64,000 bases of DNA from an uncultured Bacteroidia bacterium (lineage in GTDB: Bacteria > Bacteroidota > Bacteroidia > NS11-12g > UBA955). The notes under the pieces are model-generated. The model was not told the DNA's origin and did not search any database. It worked only from the letters and a program-made list of their open reading frames with translations. The DNA lies in assembly GCA_943788195.1 (NCBI GenBank), contig CALSPH010000002.1:186001-250000 (forward strand), given 5' to 3'. The translations under genes and the position numbers were made by a program. Of the stretch, positions 25,345 through 34,855 are shown piece by piece; position 1 is the first letter of the stretch, and each line of letters begins with the position of its first letter.

Positions 25345-26668
25345 TTAAATCACCCCGCGGGCTTTCAGCTCGATGTATTCATTGAGCGTATTTACAGTGA
25401 GGCCTTCAGGTGCGGTATAGATGCAACGGATTCCATAACTTCTTAACTTTTTTACAATTTTATGCTTCTCCGTTAGGTATTTTTCTGCCACGGCTTGTTC
25501 AAACATCTTCGCTTTAGAGTCGATCTGGGCATTATAATAGTCTTCTACTTCCGTGTTCTTAAATAAGATTACAACTAACACATGGTTCTTGGCCAGACTC
25601 AATAGCACATCCAATTGGCGATTCAATGCTGGCATGCTCTCAAAGTTGGTGAACATGAAAAACAGACTCCTTTTACGCGTCAGTTTGCGTAGGCTGTAAT
25701 AGAGCAAATTGTAATTGGCTTCGGTCTTGCGATGTTTCTGATTGTATAGCGACTCATTGATTCGATTCAATTGTATGCTGCTATTTGCTGCTGGCAACAC
25801 ATTGCCCAATACATCTGAAAAGGTAATCAGGCCTGCCTTATCTTGATGTTGCAAAGCAGCGCTGGCAATTACCAAAGTAGCATTCACCGAATAATCCAAC
25901 AACGACATTCCATTAAAAGGCATGTTCATTGTGCGTGATTTATCTATAATACAATACACCGCCTGTGATTTTTCATCTTCATAATGATTAATCATCAGTT
26001 CATTCCTCCGTGAGCTGGCCTTCCAATTGATACTCCGCACATCATCTCCTACCGCGTATTGCTTGATATGGTCAAAGTCATAGCTGTGGCCAATTTTGCG
26101 CACTTTTTTCACCCCGTAAAATAGTACCGAATTCTTAATGTTGTTGATGCTGTATTTCTTTAATTGAATAACCGAAGGGTATACCTTGGCCAAAAAAGGT
26201 TGATGGAATTCTACCCGTCTTTGGATGAATCCAAAACCTACATTTAGAAATAGATCGATGTACGAAAAATCGTACTCGCCTCTGACTTTGGGCACTACAA
26301 TGGTTCGAATGGTTTTCTTGTCAGAGGGTTTTCAACCACCCCGATAATTTAAAATTGCGTTGCTGTAATTGTTGCGGGAATTTATCGCGCAATACATATT
26401 GAATCGGAAAGGAAAGGTTATTACGCAGGGTGTGTGTAATGGGTTCCTCATCTCCTAAGGATAAATTAGACCGCAATCTCCTGGACACATATATGGGTGA
26501 CTTGGATGAGAAAAGCAACAATAGCTCCAGCAAACTAAGCGACAAAAGGATCGCTGCAACAATAATAAAAACAGAAAAAAACAACCGATTCAGTTGCACC
26601 AAAAACAACAATGCGCAAAGTGACAGCAAGCCCAGGTAAAATCGATTTGTAAAATATATTTTTAACAA
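25345..26668 (-). pseudogene. DUF58 protein, split by one frameshift
   Basis: Two frames together give a normal DUF58 protein of about 440 residues. The N-terminal part (26668-26321, TTG start) has two membrane helices and RRLRSNLSLGDEEPITHTLRN. The C-terminal part (to 25345) has KVRGEYDF, RKIGHSYDFDHIKQYAVGDDVRSINWKASSRR (the DUF58 signature) and a vWA-like fold with AVYCIIDKSRTMN. The break is in GGGTTTT at 26326-26332; removing one base restores reading. It is the last gene of the MoxR locus, starting one base after moxR. DUF58 proteins act with MoxR ATPases, presumably as vWA-type partners. Confidence 0.85.
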
Positions 26669-26669
26669 T

Positions 26670-27683
26670 CTATCTCGGAACTTCTATGGTATTGAAGATT
26701 TCAGCAATCACTTCAGTAGTTTGAATGCCTGCCATTTCTCTTTCAGGTTGTAGAATGATTCGATGATTGAGTACAAAAACACTTACATACTTGATATCAT
26801 CTGGTGTCACAAAGCTTCTGCCATTAATTGCAGCAATAGTTTTGGCGGATCGCAGTATGTTTAATGAAGCACGCGGGCTACCTCCTAAGTAAATATCTGG
26901 ATGTTTACGTGTTGCCACCACAATTTGACTTATGTATTGCAGTAATTGATCTGATATGGTTACCTTTTCAATAAAGGCAGAGCATTGACTTATCTGTTTA
27001 GCACTTAATACCGGTTTAATTTGATCGGAATGATTTTCTGAAAAATCATCTTTATATCGACTCAATATGGCCATTTCACCTATTTCGTCTGGCAAGTCCA
27101 TTATCAGCTTAAAAATAAATCGATCCAACTGTGCTTCAGGCAATTGATAGGTGCCTTCTTGCTCTATTGGATTCTGCGTAGCCATCACGAAAAAGGCAAC
27201 TCCATTTTGTACGTATCATTGTCATTGGTAATTTGCTTTTCCTGCATCACTTCAAATAATGCTGCCTGCGTTTTAGCCGGTGCCCGGTTGATCTCATCAA
27301 TCAGTAGAATCTGGGTAAATGCAGGGCCTTTTTTAAATTCAAAAACCGAATTTTTTCATATTAAAGACTGATGTTCCGGTTACATCACTGGGCATTAAAT
27401 CTGGGGTAAACTGTACCCGTGAAAAGTCCAAATCAATGGCCTTTGCCATGGACTTTGCAATCAATGTTTTAGCCACTCCAGGCACGCCTTCGAGCAACAC
27501 ATGACCTCCAATCAGCAATGCAGCAAAACTGAGCGTAATGTTTTCTTCTTGACCAATGATCACCTTACCCAATTCCGTTTTAAGTGTTCCTAGCGCATCT
27601 TGCACTTCATTGAATATTGGTGGTGACGTTGAAGGTACATTAGGCACCTGTGACTCTTCTGGTGTTATATCGTTAGTTTCCAT
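26670..27683 (-). pseudogene. moxR: MoxR-family AAA+ ATPase, two frameshifts
   Basis: Reconstructed length is about 337 residues. The N-terminal frame (27683-27339) has Walker A LEGVPGVAKT and FTPDLMPSDVTGTSVF. A middle segment, readable only in another frame (about 27190-27350), has Walker [24 protein letters not shown]. The last frame (27188-26670) has MATQNPIEQEGTYQLPEAQLDRF and sensor 2 GGSPRASLNI. One extra base in the A6 run (27351-27356) and one missing in the A5 run (27190-27194) explain both breaks. No residue otherwise looks degraded. MoxR ATPases act as chaperones for vWA-domain partners, here DUF58. It overlaps the DUF4350 gene by 11 bases. Confidence 0.88.
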
Positions 27684-29160
27684 ATATCGATTTTAGTTTA
27701 TTAAATTTTATTTGAAATTCTTTGATTTGGCTGGCATCCCAAATGTCTTTGCGTTCTAAAAACTCCAAACGCTCTAAATCAGTTTGCTCTTCTATTCCTT
27801 TATCTAATCTATGTTGATGCTCATTTCTCCAGTAGTTGTATGAAGTTTTTAAGTACTCCTTGAGACGCTTAATGTCTTTATCGTGATACAAAACGGCTGC
27901 TATATTTTTGATTTGCTCAATGCTCTTGTTTTCTGGTAAATTAAAGACAGGAACAGGGCGTTGTTTTCTAAATGAACTGAGCACAATGAACATAATAGCA
28001 CAAAACAGTAAGGCATATATTCCAATCTTAAACCATTTTTTACTCAGCATATATTGCAGCGGTGTATTACTTGCATCAATTGAAATACTTCCCCGCTTAA
28101 AATGGGTGGCTTCAATATCCAATATACATTTATCGGAATTAAAATGACTTAAAATTCCTTGGGCTACCTCCGCAGTCGTATCATTGGAATAATAGAAATT
28201 AGTCAGCACCAAGGGTTCAGACAATACGTAAACGTATCCATCCCCTACTTTATATCGTTTGCATATCACCTTTTCCTTCACATTGATATAGGCAATATCT
28301 GCAACCGCTTCAATCGGTTCAACCTCATCTAAGATATCAGCTCCATAATAATCGCTTTCATCAACATAAAATTCAATATTCTCATCAAAACCCACCGGCT
28401 CACTATATAGACTGTCACCAAGCGCTAGGGTATCTTCTTCCCCAAACACATTATCAACTTCTTCGGCATCTTCAACAACAACTTCTCCATCTTCAATTAC
28501 CTTCTCGTCATAATATTCAGCTTCATCATCATAGTCATCATCATCATAGTCATCATCATCAAACTCTTCCTCAAAAAAATCTTCAGAAGAAATCTGTAGC
28601 AATCCCTTCCCCCCAAATTCGGATACAGGAGTGAGATAAGTCCAAACAAAAGGGGATTTATCTTTAAAACTTTCATGGTGATTTAATTGAATTAGGGAAT
28701 CTTTTTTCAGTTTGGGATGGGTAAAATTAACGCCTACTTTTGAGGCTTTTAGCCGATGGATATCGAGTTCGTATTTTGGAATTCCAAACTTCATCAGCGT
28801 GGTATCACTTATAAATTTATAAGAGAAGAAGACCGAATTTCCTCTGCGCACAAATTGATAGAGGGTGTCCAATTCACTACGTGTATAATTTAGGCTGTGG
28901 CCAACTGCAAAATAATCTACTCTGGCATCTTCTTCTGCCAAATTACGTATGGTATGTTGAGTAAACTTGATAAATGAAGGGTACTTTTTTTGAAGTGTTT
29001 TCGCAAATACACTCAAACCATAGGGATTCTTATCTTGTGGGTCTAAAGAAGCATCCCAGTCATACTTTTTATCCCCGTCTTTAGTGTAAAACCACAGCAA
29101 GGCCAGCAGCGCAATAATGCCCACCAGAATGAAAATGATATTGCGACTCGATTTATTCAA
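27673..29160 (-). CDS. DUF4350 membrane protein with acidic tract
   Basis: A 495-residue protein with TTG start overlapping the DUF4129 stop by three bases. N-terminal membrane helix (NIIFILVGIIALLALLWFY), then the DUF4350 domain with DPQDKNPYGLSVFAKTL and RRGNSVFFSYKF. An Asp/Glu/Tyr-rich tract follows (about residues 199-275, runs of DDDDYDD). A second helix (IGIYALLFCAIMFIVLS) is near residue 395 and a cytoplasmic helical tail closes the protein. It is intact while its neighbours DUF4129 and MoxR are shifted. The role is unknown, but it is a standard member of the DUF4129-DUF4350-MoxR-DUF58 locus. The acidic tract may bind calcium; this is inference. Confidence 0.85.
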   Translation of the reverse strand: MNKSSRNIIFILVGIIALLALLWFYTKDGDKKYDWDASLDPQDKNPYGLSVFAKTLQKKYPSFIKFTQHTIRNLAEEDARVDYFAVGHSLNYTRSELDTLYQFVRRGNSVFFSYKFISDTTLMKFGIPKYELDIHRLKASKVGVNFTHPKLKKDSLIQLNHHESFKDKSPFVWTYLTPVSEFGGKGLLQISSEDFFEEEFDDDDYDDDDYDDEAEYYDEKVIEDGEVVVEDAEEVDNVFGEEDTLALGDSLYSEPVGFDENIEFYVDESDYYGADILDEVEPIEAVADIAYINVKEKVICKRYKVGDGYVYVLSEPLVLTNFYYSNDTTAEVAQGILSHFNSDKCILDIEATHFKRGSISIDASNTPLQYMLSKKWFKIGIYALLFCAIMFIVLSSFRKQRPVPVFNLPENKSIEQIKNIAAVLYHDKDIKRLKEYLKTSYNYWRNEHQHRLDKGIEEQTDLERLEFLERKDIWDASQIKEFQIKFNKLKSIYGN

Positions 29161-29862
29161 TTTTTCAATTGATTAATTAGCTGATTAAAATGATTGAATT
29201 CATCCAAATTGGGTTCTTGCTCACCATACCACAAATGGTCGTATTGATTGGTAATTGAATGGAGTATAGTTGCATGCACTTTTCCATGATTCATTGCTTC
29301 GAAATAATAATCCCAATTGGTCTTTTCATTTCGCCATAGGTATTGCTCGCCACATAACCATTTCCTGTAGCATTTGTAGGTATAATATTCTACATGCGAG
29401 CCGATAATTTCCCCTTGCCCAATTCTTCATGCAAGGGGTCTTCTAGATTCAATTTTGCAAACTCTTCCGTTTCAGCATGATACACCATCTTGCCGAGGTT
29501 TCTTGAACCTTTACCAAAAATACTAATCAGAATAAATGCCAACAAGCCTAGCGCTACTGAACACCAAAACAATCTTTGCAATTAATGGAACTGTACCTAC
29601 ACCCCCTGGTGGATTAGCAGATGGACTACTTCTCCCAGACCTACCCCTGCCATTGCCTTTAGAGCCATTGGGACTTGTTTTGCTTTCTGATTTTCTCTTT
29701 GGTTTGGGTATATACTCATCACTAAAATCAACCCCCCTGCGCGCAGACTGCACGGCTTCTCGGGTCTCTTCAATGCTTAAAGGAGTATTTTGATAGGATT
29801 CTCTGACCAACAGCCTGAATGGATAAAAGTCCAATAAAAACAATTATCACTGCTCCTTTCAT
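29157..29862 (-). pseudogene. DUF4129 protein, three frameshifts
   Basis: Reconstruction across four frames: signal peptide MKGAVIIVFIGLLSIQAVG (ATG 29862), then ESYQNTPLSIEETREAVQSARRG and a Lys/Ser/Gly linker, then a membrane helix (FWCSVALGLLAFILISIFG), then a C-terminal WLCGEQYLWRNEKTNWDYY...YDHLWYGEQEP with the W-x(5)-KTNxDY and WYG signature of DUF4129. Single-base slips lie near 29797-29808, 29580-29585 and 29411-29414. The last 75 residues (29157-29400) form a frame without its own start. Amino-acid conservation is good throughout, so the gene was recently intact. It lies seven bases after the SpoIIM stop. Confidence 0.78.
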
Positions 29863-29869
29863 ATTGGCC

Positions 29870-31717
29870 TTATTCCACTTCAAAACCAAGAATTTGTTTA
29901 TTCACTTCCATTTGATCAATCCGTTGCCTCAATTCTTCATGGGTAGCCATTTCCTTATTATACAAATAATTCGCAGCCACATTCATATAATAGAGCAATA
30001 CGAAAACGAGCATAGTCATGTATGCCATAAAAAGCAAGATGCCTCGGATCAAGTCTGAATAGGCCAAATCTTCCTTTAAATAAAACAGTTGAACCACATA
30101 ACTTAAGGACCAAAACAAGGGACTGTGCAGCAAGTATGCTACCAGCAGCGTTACCAATCCAACCAATAATATGGCGATCCAATTATTGCCTTTAAACATG
30201 CCATATTTAAACGCATTGATTACAACGTGATCGGGCCGTTCTCCCATGATAATGCCCACACCTATCGCAAAAACAAAGGGCAAGGAAATGAGGGCAAAGA
30301 AGAAATTAAAATAATGCAAGACCAATGCAACGAGAATAAAATAAACCGAAAAAACAACCGCATAACCCAATTTCCATTGGCTTTTTCCAGAAGTATAACT
30401 GGATATTGCTGGATTCAATAGGGTATACAACAGCAAACCAATCACTGGAGAAGAGAACAAGAAATAGTTACTACTGAATAGTGCCCGGGTATTATTGGGA
30501 AGCCAATACATATTTAGAAAGGTATTAATCCAATTCACTTCTCCCATAAATCCACTGATAGATCCAAACCGAATATCGGCAATAAGTTGCTGACCAAAGA
30601 AATAGGCTCCAGTTATCAGAATAACCAACGCCAACAAGGTGTATTTAATGGCTTTGCCGATTCCGGGCCGAATGGCGTTAATAGCTTCAGTCATTGGAAA
30701 GCGAAATTTTCTATAGTGTAAAAGATCTGCACTGCTTTCATCAATTACTTCAACCTCAGGATGATTATTGATAAAGGCACCACGCCTATGTTTTATAATT
30801 GGATAGATCACAAAATAATACAGGGTAAACAGCAAACAGCTTATGATAAATACAGCGCGCAGAGCATTTGGGATTTCAGTATAACGGGTAAGGTAAGATT
30901 CGATAAATGCTGCAAAAATGGTGAACGGTACGGTCGCGATTAATATGTAAATGCCATTTCGTGATGAGATGTAAAAGCTTTGCAGCGTGGTATAATTTCC
31001 CTTGTTCACCAAGCCTAGACCCATGACAAATCCAGCTGTAGCCTCAATAATTAGCATAGCTATTTCAAAGGTACCGTGCATCCAAACGGCTAAATTAAAG
31101 TCTGTTGCCAATCCCCTTGAATAAAAGAAATACATGAATGCCCCGATCATGATTCCATTCATGAGCATAGTAAATAAACTACCTATGCCAAACAAACAGC
31201 CCAAGGCAAAAGCAAAAAGTCCAACCCGAATATTGTTTTGGGCAATCCGAAGAAACATTTTAAACTGCGTCTCATTCTTATAGATGGCCATGGGGTCTCC
31301 CTTTTCTATATTCTTTATTGTTTCAGTAACATATGCATTGCCAAACACTTCTCGAGTAAATTTGGCATCTTGAGAAGCCGAATAATAACCAATGCCCGTA
31401 AACACCAGAAAAACTAAAAATGAAATAAGTAAAGTCTTGCGTGCATAATACATGGCTTGGGGTATAGTCTCAAACCAAAATTTGCCATAATTCCGTTCCA
31501 ACTTGCCCCGCTTATTCAACATCTTACTCTGAAGATGAACCATGAGCTGATTTAAATAAACCCGAATGGAGCGATTCTTATAATAAGTTTGTGAAAAGGA
31601 GGAGTCGTCAGAAAGCTGATTAAAGTCTTCGAAATAGTCTGCTTTGTCTAGTTTTAAATCCGATTCAAGGTCTGACCATTTCTTCTGATTACTTTTTATA
31701 AATTCTGATTCGAGCAC
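29870..31717 (-). CDS. SpoIIM-family membrane protein with second membrane domain
   Basis: A 615-residue polytopic inner-membrane protein. Residues 1-330 match stage II sporulation M / DUF95: FIKSNQKKWSDLE at the start, RKTLLISFLVFLVF, the NNIRVGLFAFALGCLFGIGSLFTMLMNGIMIGAF helix pair and HGTFEIAMLIIEATAGFVMG. Residues 340-615 add about seven more helices of a type I do not recognise and end in a soluble charged tail. Many Bacteroidota have a SpoIIM of only about 320 residues at this locus, so this looks like a fusion with a neighbouring gene. First gene of the MoxR locus, divergent from the RDD gene with which it commonly clusters. Confidence 0.85.
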   Translation of the reverse strand: MLESEFIKSNQKKWSDLESDLKLDKADYFEDFNQLSDDSSFSQTYYKNRSIRVYLNQLMVHLQSKMLNKRGKLERNYGKFWFETIPQAMYYARKTLLISFLVFLVFTGIGYYSASQDAKFTREVFGNAYVTETIKNIEKGDPMAIYKNETQFKMFLRIAQNNIRVGLFAFALGCLFGIGSLFTMLMNGIMIGAFMYFFYSRGLATDFNLAVWMHGTFEIAMLIIEATAGFVMGLGLVNKGNYTTLQSFYISSRNGIYILIATVPFTIFAAFIESYLTRYTEIPNALRAVFIISCLLFTLYYFVIYPIIKHRRGAFINNHPEVEVIDESSADLLHYRKFRFPMTEAINAIRPGIGKAIKYTLLALVILITGAYFFGQQLIADIRFGSISGFMGEVNWINTFLNMYWLPNNTRALFSSNYFLFSSPVIGLLLYTLLNPAISSYTSGKSQWKLGYAVVFSVYFILVALVLHYFNFFFALISLPFVFAIGVGIIMGERPDHVVINAFKYGMFKGNNWIAILLVGLVTLLVAYLLHSPLFWSLSYVVQLFYLKEDLAYSDLIRGILLFMAYMTMLVFVLLYYMNVAANYLYNKEMATHEELRQRIDQMEVNKQILGFEVE

Positions 31718-31766
31718 GGAAAACTATTGCTCCAAATATGTTACTTTTACAGCGCATTAAAAAATT

Positions 31767-32483
31767 TTGAAAACAATAAAATTCAAAAACACAAACGGGG
31801 TTGAAGTGACCTACAATCAAGCAGGAGCCTTAATGCGAATCGCTGCATTTGTGATTGATTTTTTCGTTTATTGGATCAGTTTCATTTTGCTTTATGTGAT
31901 TTTAAAAAACGTAAGCAATGAAGAAATGGCCTATATTATCATTGGTATTGTTGGTTTTTTTACCCCCATGTTTGTCGAAATGCTCACCAACGGGCAAAGC
32001 GTGGGTAAAATCGCCTTGGGTATTTCTGTGGTTTCCAATTACGGCAGGCAATGCACCAATGTAGAATATTTCTCACGGCATGTAATCCGTCTAATTGAAA
32101 TCGGCTTGTCTTTTGGATTGCTTCCCATCATTTTAATCAGTTTCTCAAAAAGAGGGCAAAGTTTAGGCGATTTATTTGCTGGAACCACCGTAATTGTTAA
32201 GAAAAAAAGTGCTCGATTCACCTTGAAAGAGATTACCGATATTGATACGGCAAAAACCTATCAAGTAACCTTTCCAGAAGTAAGACGTTTGCATGAGAAG
32301 GACGTGATAATTCTAAAGACTCTGCTTACTGAAAACAAAGGGAAAAATATCGCGCAAAGCAGAAAACTAATTGATAGAGCAGCCGATAAAATCATTCACC
32401 TTTTACAAGTAGAAAAAGGAAAACTAACCAATACCGAATTCCTCAATAAAATCATAACCGACTACATCATTGCAACGCGCTAA
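31767..32483 (+). CDS. RDD family membrane protein
   Basis: A 238-residue protein with TTG start. The RDD domain has three helices: MRIAAFVIDFFVYWISFILLY, AYIIIGIVGFFTPMFVEML and IRLIEIGLSFGLLPIILISF, with NGQSVGKIALGI and RGQSLGDLFAGTTVI between and after them. The cytoplasmic C-terminal 90 residues are basic and helical. RDD proteins are associated with the SpoIIM/MoxR locus, here transcribed divergently with a 49-base spacer. Function unknown; a transport or anchoring role is suspected. It overlaps the DMT transporter gene by 14 bases. Confidence 0.88.
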   Translation: MKTIKFKNTNGVEVTYNQAGALMRIAAFVIDFFVYWISFILLYVILKNVSNEEMAYIIIGIVGFFTPMFVEMLTNGQSVGKIALGISVVSNYGRQCTNVEYFSRHVIRLIEIGLSFGLLPIILISFSKRGQSLGDLFAGTTVIVKKKSARFTLKEITDIDTAKTYQVTFPEVRRLHEKDVIILKTLLTENKGKNIAQSRKLIDRAADKIIHLLQVEKGKLTNTEFLNKIITDYIIATR

Positions 32484-33384
32484 ACTGAAAGATAACCACA
32501 CATTACTTTCATACGTAATTCTCTTGTTCTTAAGCGCTGTTTGGGGATCTTCCTTTATCATTATGAAAAAGGTCAACCCAGTGTTTGACCCCATTCAAAT
32601 TTCTTCCCTGCGCTTGATCTTTGCGGGAGCGGTAGCACTACCCTTAGTGTATAAGCAATTCAAAACGTTCTCCAAGCGGCATTGGACTGCCTTATTACTT
32701 GTGGGTATCATTGGGAATGCAATACCCAGTTTTCTGTTTGCGGTGGCAAGTGAAGAAATCAATAGTGCTACTTCAGGCATACTGAATGGTTTGGCTCCGA
32801 TATTTACCTTAATACTGGGTGTATTCTTCTTTTCATTTAAAGGAAAAACGATGCATTATATTGGCGCTGCAATGGGACTGCTAGGATGTTTGTTCGTAAT
32901 CCAAGGCAATGATGCGCATGGAGAAATTAACAATATGTGGTATGCCATATTTCCATTTGTCGGTTCGCTTTGTTATGGTTTTAGTTCAAATATTATTAAA
33001 TCAAGACTTACCGATTTAAAACCCATTATTTCGGGTTCTACCCCGTTTATTTTTGGGGCTATTTTGGGTTTAATTGCCATGCCCTTCTCCCTTCATCATC
33101 ATACGCCAGAAATCAATACCCAGTTTTATGAGGCACTTGGATTGATGGTGATCCTGGGTGTATTTGGATCTACTTTAAGTATGGTGCTCTTTAACCGATT
33201 AGTGCAATTGAATTCAGCCCTTTTTGCCTCTACAGTAACCTTTATTATGCCGCTGTTTGCCATCCTTTGGGGTTTATGGGATGGGGAAAATATACGGGGG
33301 TTACAAATTCTTGGCTTGGTGCTTATTCTAAGTGCAGTTTATGCAGTACGTAGAGGAGACCGAAAAAAGAAAGTTAAGCAGTAA
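32470..33384 (+). CDS. EamA/DMT-superfamily transporter
   Basis: A 304-residue inner-membrane protein with ten predicted helices in two EamA repeats. The first begins LLFLSAVWGSSFIIMKKV with SLRLIFAGAVALP; the second is FVGSLCYGFSSNIIKSRL with LNSALFASTVTFIMPLFAILWG. The family exports metabolites such as amino acids; the substrate cannot be told. TTG start at 32470, overlapping the RDD gene. Confidence 0.9.
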   Translation: MQRAKLKDNHTLLSYVILLFLSAVWGSSFIIMKKVNPVFDPIQISSLRLIFAGAVALPLVYKQFKTFSKRHWTALLLVGIIGNAIPSFLFAVASEEINSATSGILNGLAPIFTLILGVFFFSFKGKTMHYIGAAMGLLGCLFVIQGNDAHGEINNMWYAIFPFVGSLCYGFSSNIIKSRLTDLKPIISGSTPFIFGAILGLIAMPFSLHHHTPEINTQFYEALGLMVILGVFGSTLSMVLFNRLVQLNSALFASTVTFIMPLFAILWGLWDGENIRGLQILGLVLILSAVYAVRRGDRKKKVKQ

Positions 33385-33406
33385 TAGCAGATAGATTCAT
33401 AATCAA

Positions 33407-33971
33407 TCAATTATGAATCCGGTGTTTCAAGCCCCACCCTTTGGGTGATTTGGACAAATCAGTGATTTCAATCATCGCTGTATCACCGAGATTCAATTTT
33501 AGCCGCTTACCCTTAAAAACCCGAACGCCAGCCATAATGCTAGGTACAGCTACGATTGATGATAATATGGCAAGAGGTACACCTACAATCAAGGTGAGTG
33601 GGGTGGTAATAAGAATCAGACATTAATGCAACAGCTAAGGCAAAACCGGTTGCACCCGCTGCACCTACTATCATTAAAATACTTCCTTCTGCTATATACC
33701 CTTTGGTGAATACTGCTACTTGAGTAATGGAATCTAAGCCAATGCGTGTCGACCCAATCATAAGTGTATTGCTATCTGGGATACTTAGCACCCCTCGAAC
33801 CTTTGTTTGGCTGCTATCCGTTCCTGTCGTGAATTCAACATTGGTGCCCTCTTGGATGGCACGAACAGTTTTATTGTTGCTGTTTTTGATAATGAATGAT
33901 TTTTGAATTTGCGCACTAACAGAACTACTGGCAAATAAAAGTATAAGTATTGATAGAATTAATTTTCTCAT
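33407..33971 (-). pseudogene. Hypothetical exported membrane protein, one frameshift
   Basis: Two frames form one protein of about 187 residues. The N-terminal part (33971 on) has a signal peptide LILSILILLFASSSVSAQ, a strand-rich domain (RGVLSIPDSNTLMIGSTRIGLD) and a helix ILMIVGAAGATGFALAVAL. The C-terminal part continues IVGVPLAILSSIVAVPSIMAG, then VFKGKRLKLNLGDTAMIEI. Dropping one base from the G4 run at 33600-33603 joins them smoothly. Family not recognised. It is convergent with the DMT gene and divergent from fabG. Confidence 0.65.
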
Positions 33972-34103
33972 TTAAAGAATCGAACTTACCACAATAAATG
34001 ATCGCTTTTTTACTTTTTATTTCGTTCAACGGACAATATCTATTGCCTATTCAATAATCTCTAAAAAACGCTTAATATTGCGTAACAAAATCGAACACTT
34101 ATT

Positions 34104-34853
34104 ATGTATTCACTAAAAGGAAAAACCGCACTAATTACCGGTGCTTCAAGAGGAATTGGAAAAGGAATTGCACAGAAATTTGCTCAGCAAGGGTGCAATA
34201 TCGTATTCACATTCGCAAGTTCAGTAGACAAAGCGCGGGCATTTGAAGCTGAGTTAACCAAGGAGTATGGCATTCAAGCAAAAGGATATCAAAGCAATGC
34301 TGCTGATTTTACTGCTTCTGAAGAATTGGCCACCACTGTACTCGCGGATTTTGAAAAAATTGATGTTTTGATTAATAATGCAGGAATCACCAGAGATACG
34401 TTACTCATGCGAATGACTGAAGAGCAATGGGATGCCGTGATAGACACCAATCTAAAAAGTGCATTTAACTTAACCAAAGCCTTCTTGCGACATTTCTTAG
34501 GAAATAGAGCAGGATCCATTATAAACATGACCTCAATTGTGGGAATTACGGGTAATGCAGGACAAGCAAATTATGCGGCTTCCAAAGCAGGTATGATCGG
34601 ATTCACCAAATCAGTTGCTAAAGAATTGGGAGCAAGAAATGTGCGTTGCAATGCCATTGCTCCAGGGTTTATAGAAACTGAAATGACAGACACTTTAGAT
34701 GCAGAAGTTAAGGCCAGTTGGATTAAAACCATTCCTTTAAAACGTGGTGGATCTACAGAAGATGTTGCCAATGCATGTCTTTTTCTTGCTTCTGATGCCA
34801 GTACATATATTACAGGACAAACCATTAATGTTTGTGGAGGAATGGTAATGTAA
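34104..34853 (+). CDS. fabG: 3-oxoacyl-[ACP] reductase
   Basis: NADPH-dependent beta-ketoacyl-ACP reductase of the fatty-acid elongation cycle. A 249-residue short-chain dehydrogenase: cofactor motif TGASRGIG (12-19), NNAG (91-94), catalytic Ser144, Tyr157 and Lys161 (YAASK), and the end ITGQTINVCGGM. NVRCNAIAPGFIETEMT is typical of FabG. tatC starts two bases after its stop. A second fabG copy elsewhere is possible, since no other fab gene is adjacent. Confidence 0.94.
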   Translation: MYSLKGKTALITGASRGIGKGIAQKFAQQGCNIVFTFASSVDKARAFEAELTKEYGIQAKGYQSNAADFTASEELATTVLADFEKIDVLINNAGITRDTLLMRMTEEQWDAVIDTNLKSAFNLTKAFLRHFLGNRAGSIINMTSIVGITGNAGQANYAASKAGMIGFTKSVAKELGARNVRCNAIAPGFIETEMTDTLDAEVKASWIKTIPLKRGGSTEDVANACLFLASDASTYITGQTINVCGGMVM

Positions 34854-34855
34854 TT

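Noticed and set aside
28520-28570. Short tandem repeat that might be a CRISPR array
   Set aside because: It is the codon repeat of the Asp/Tyr tract inside DUF4350, without spacers.
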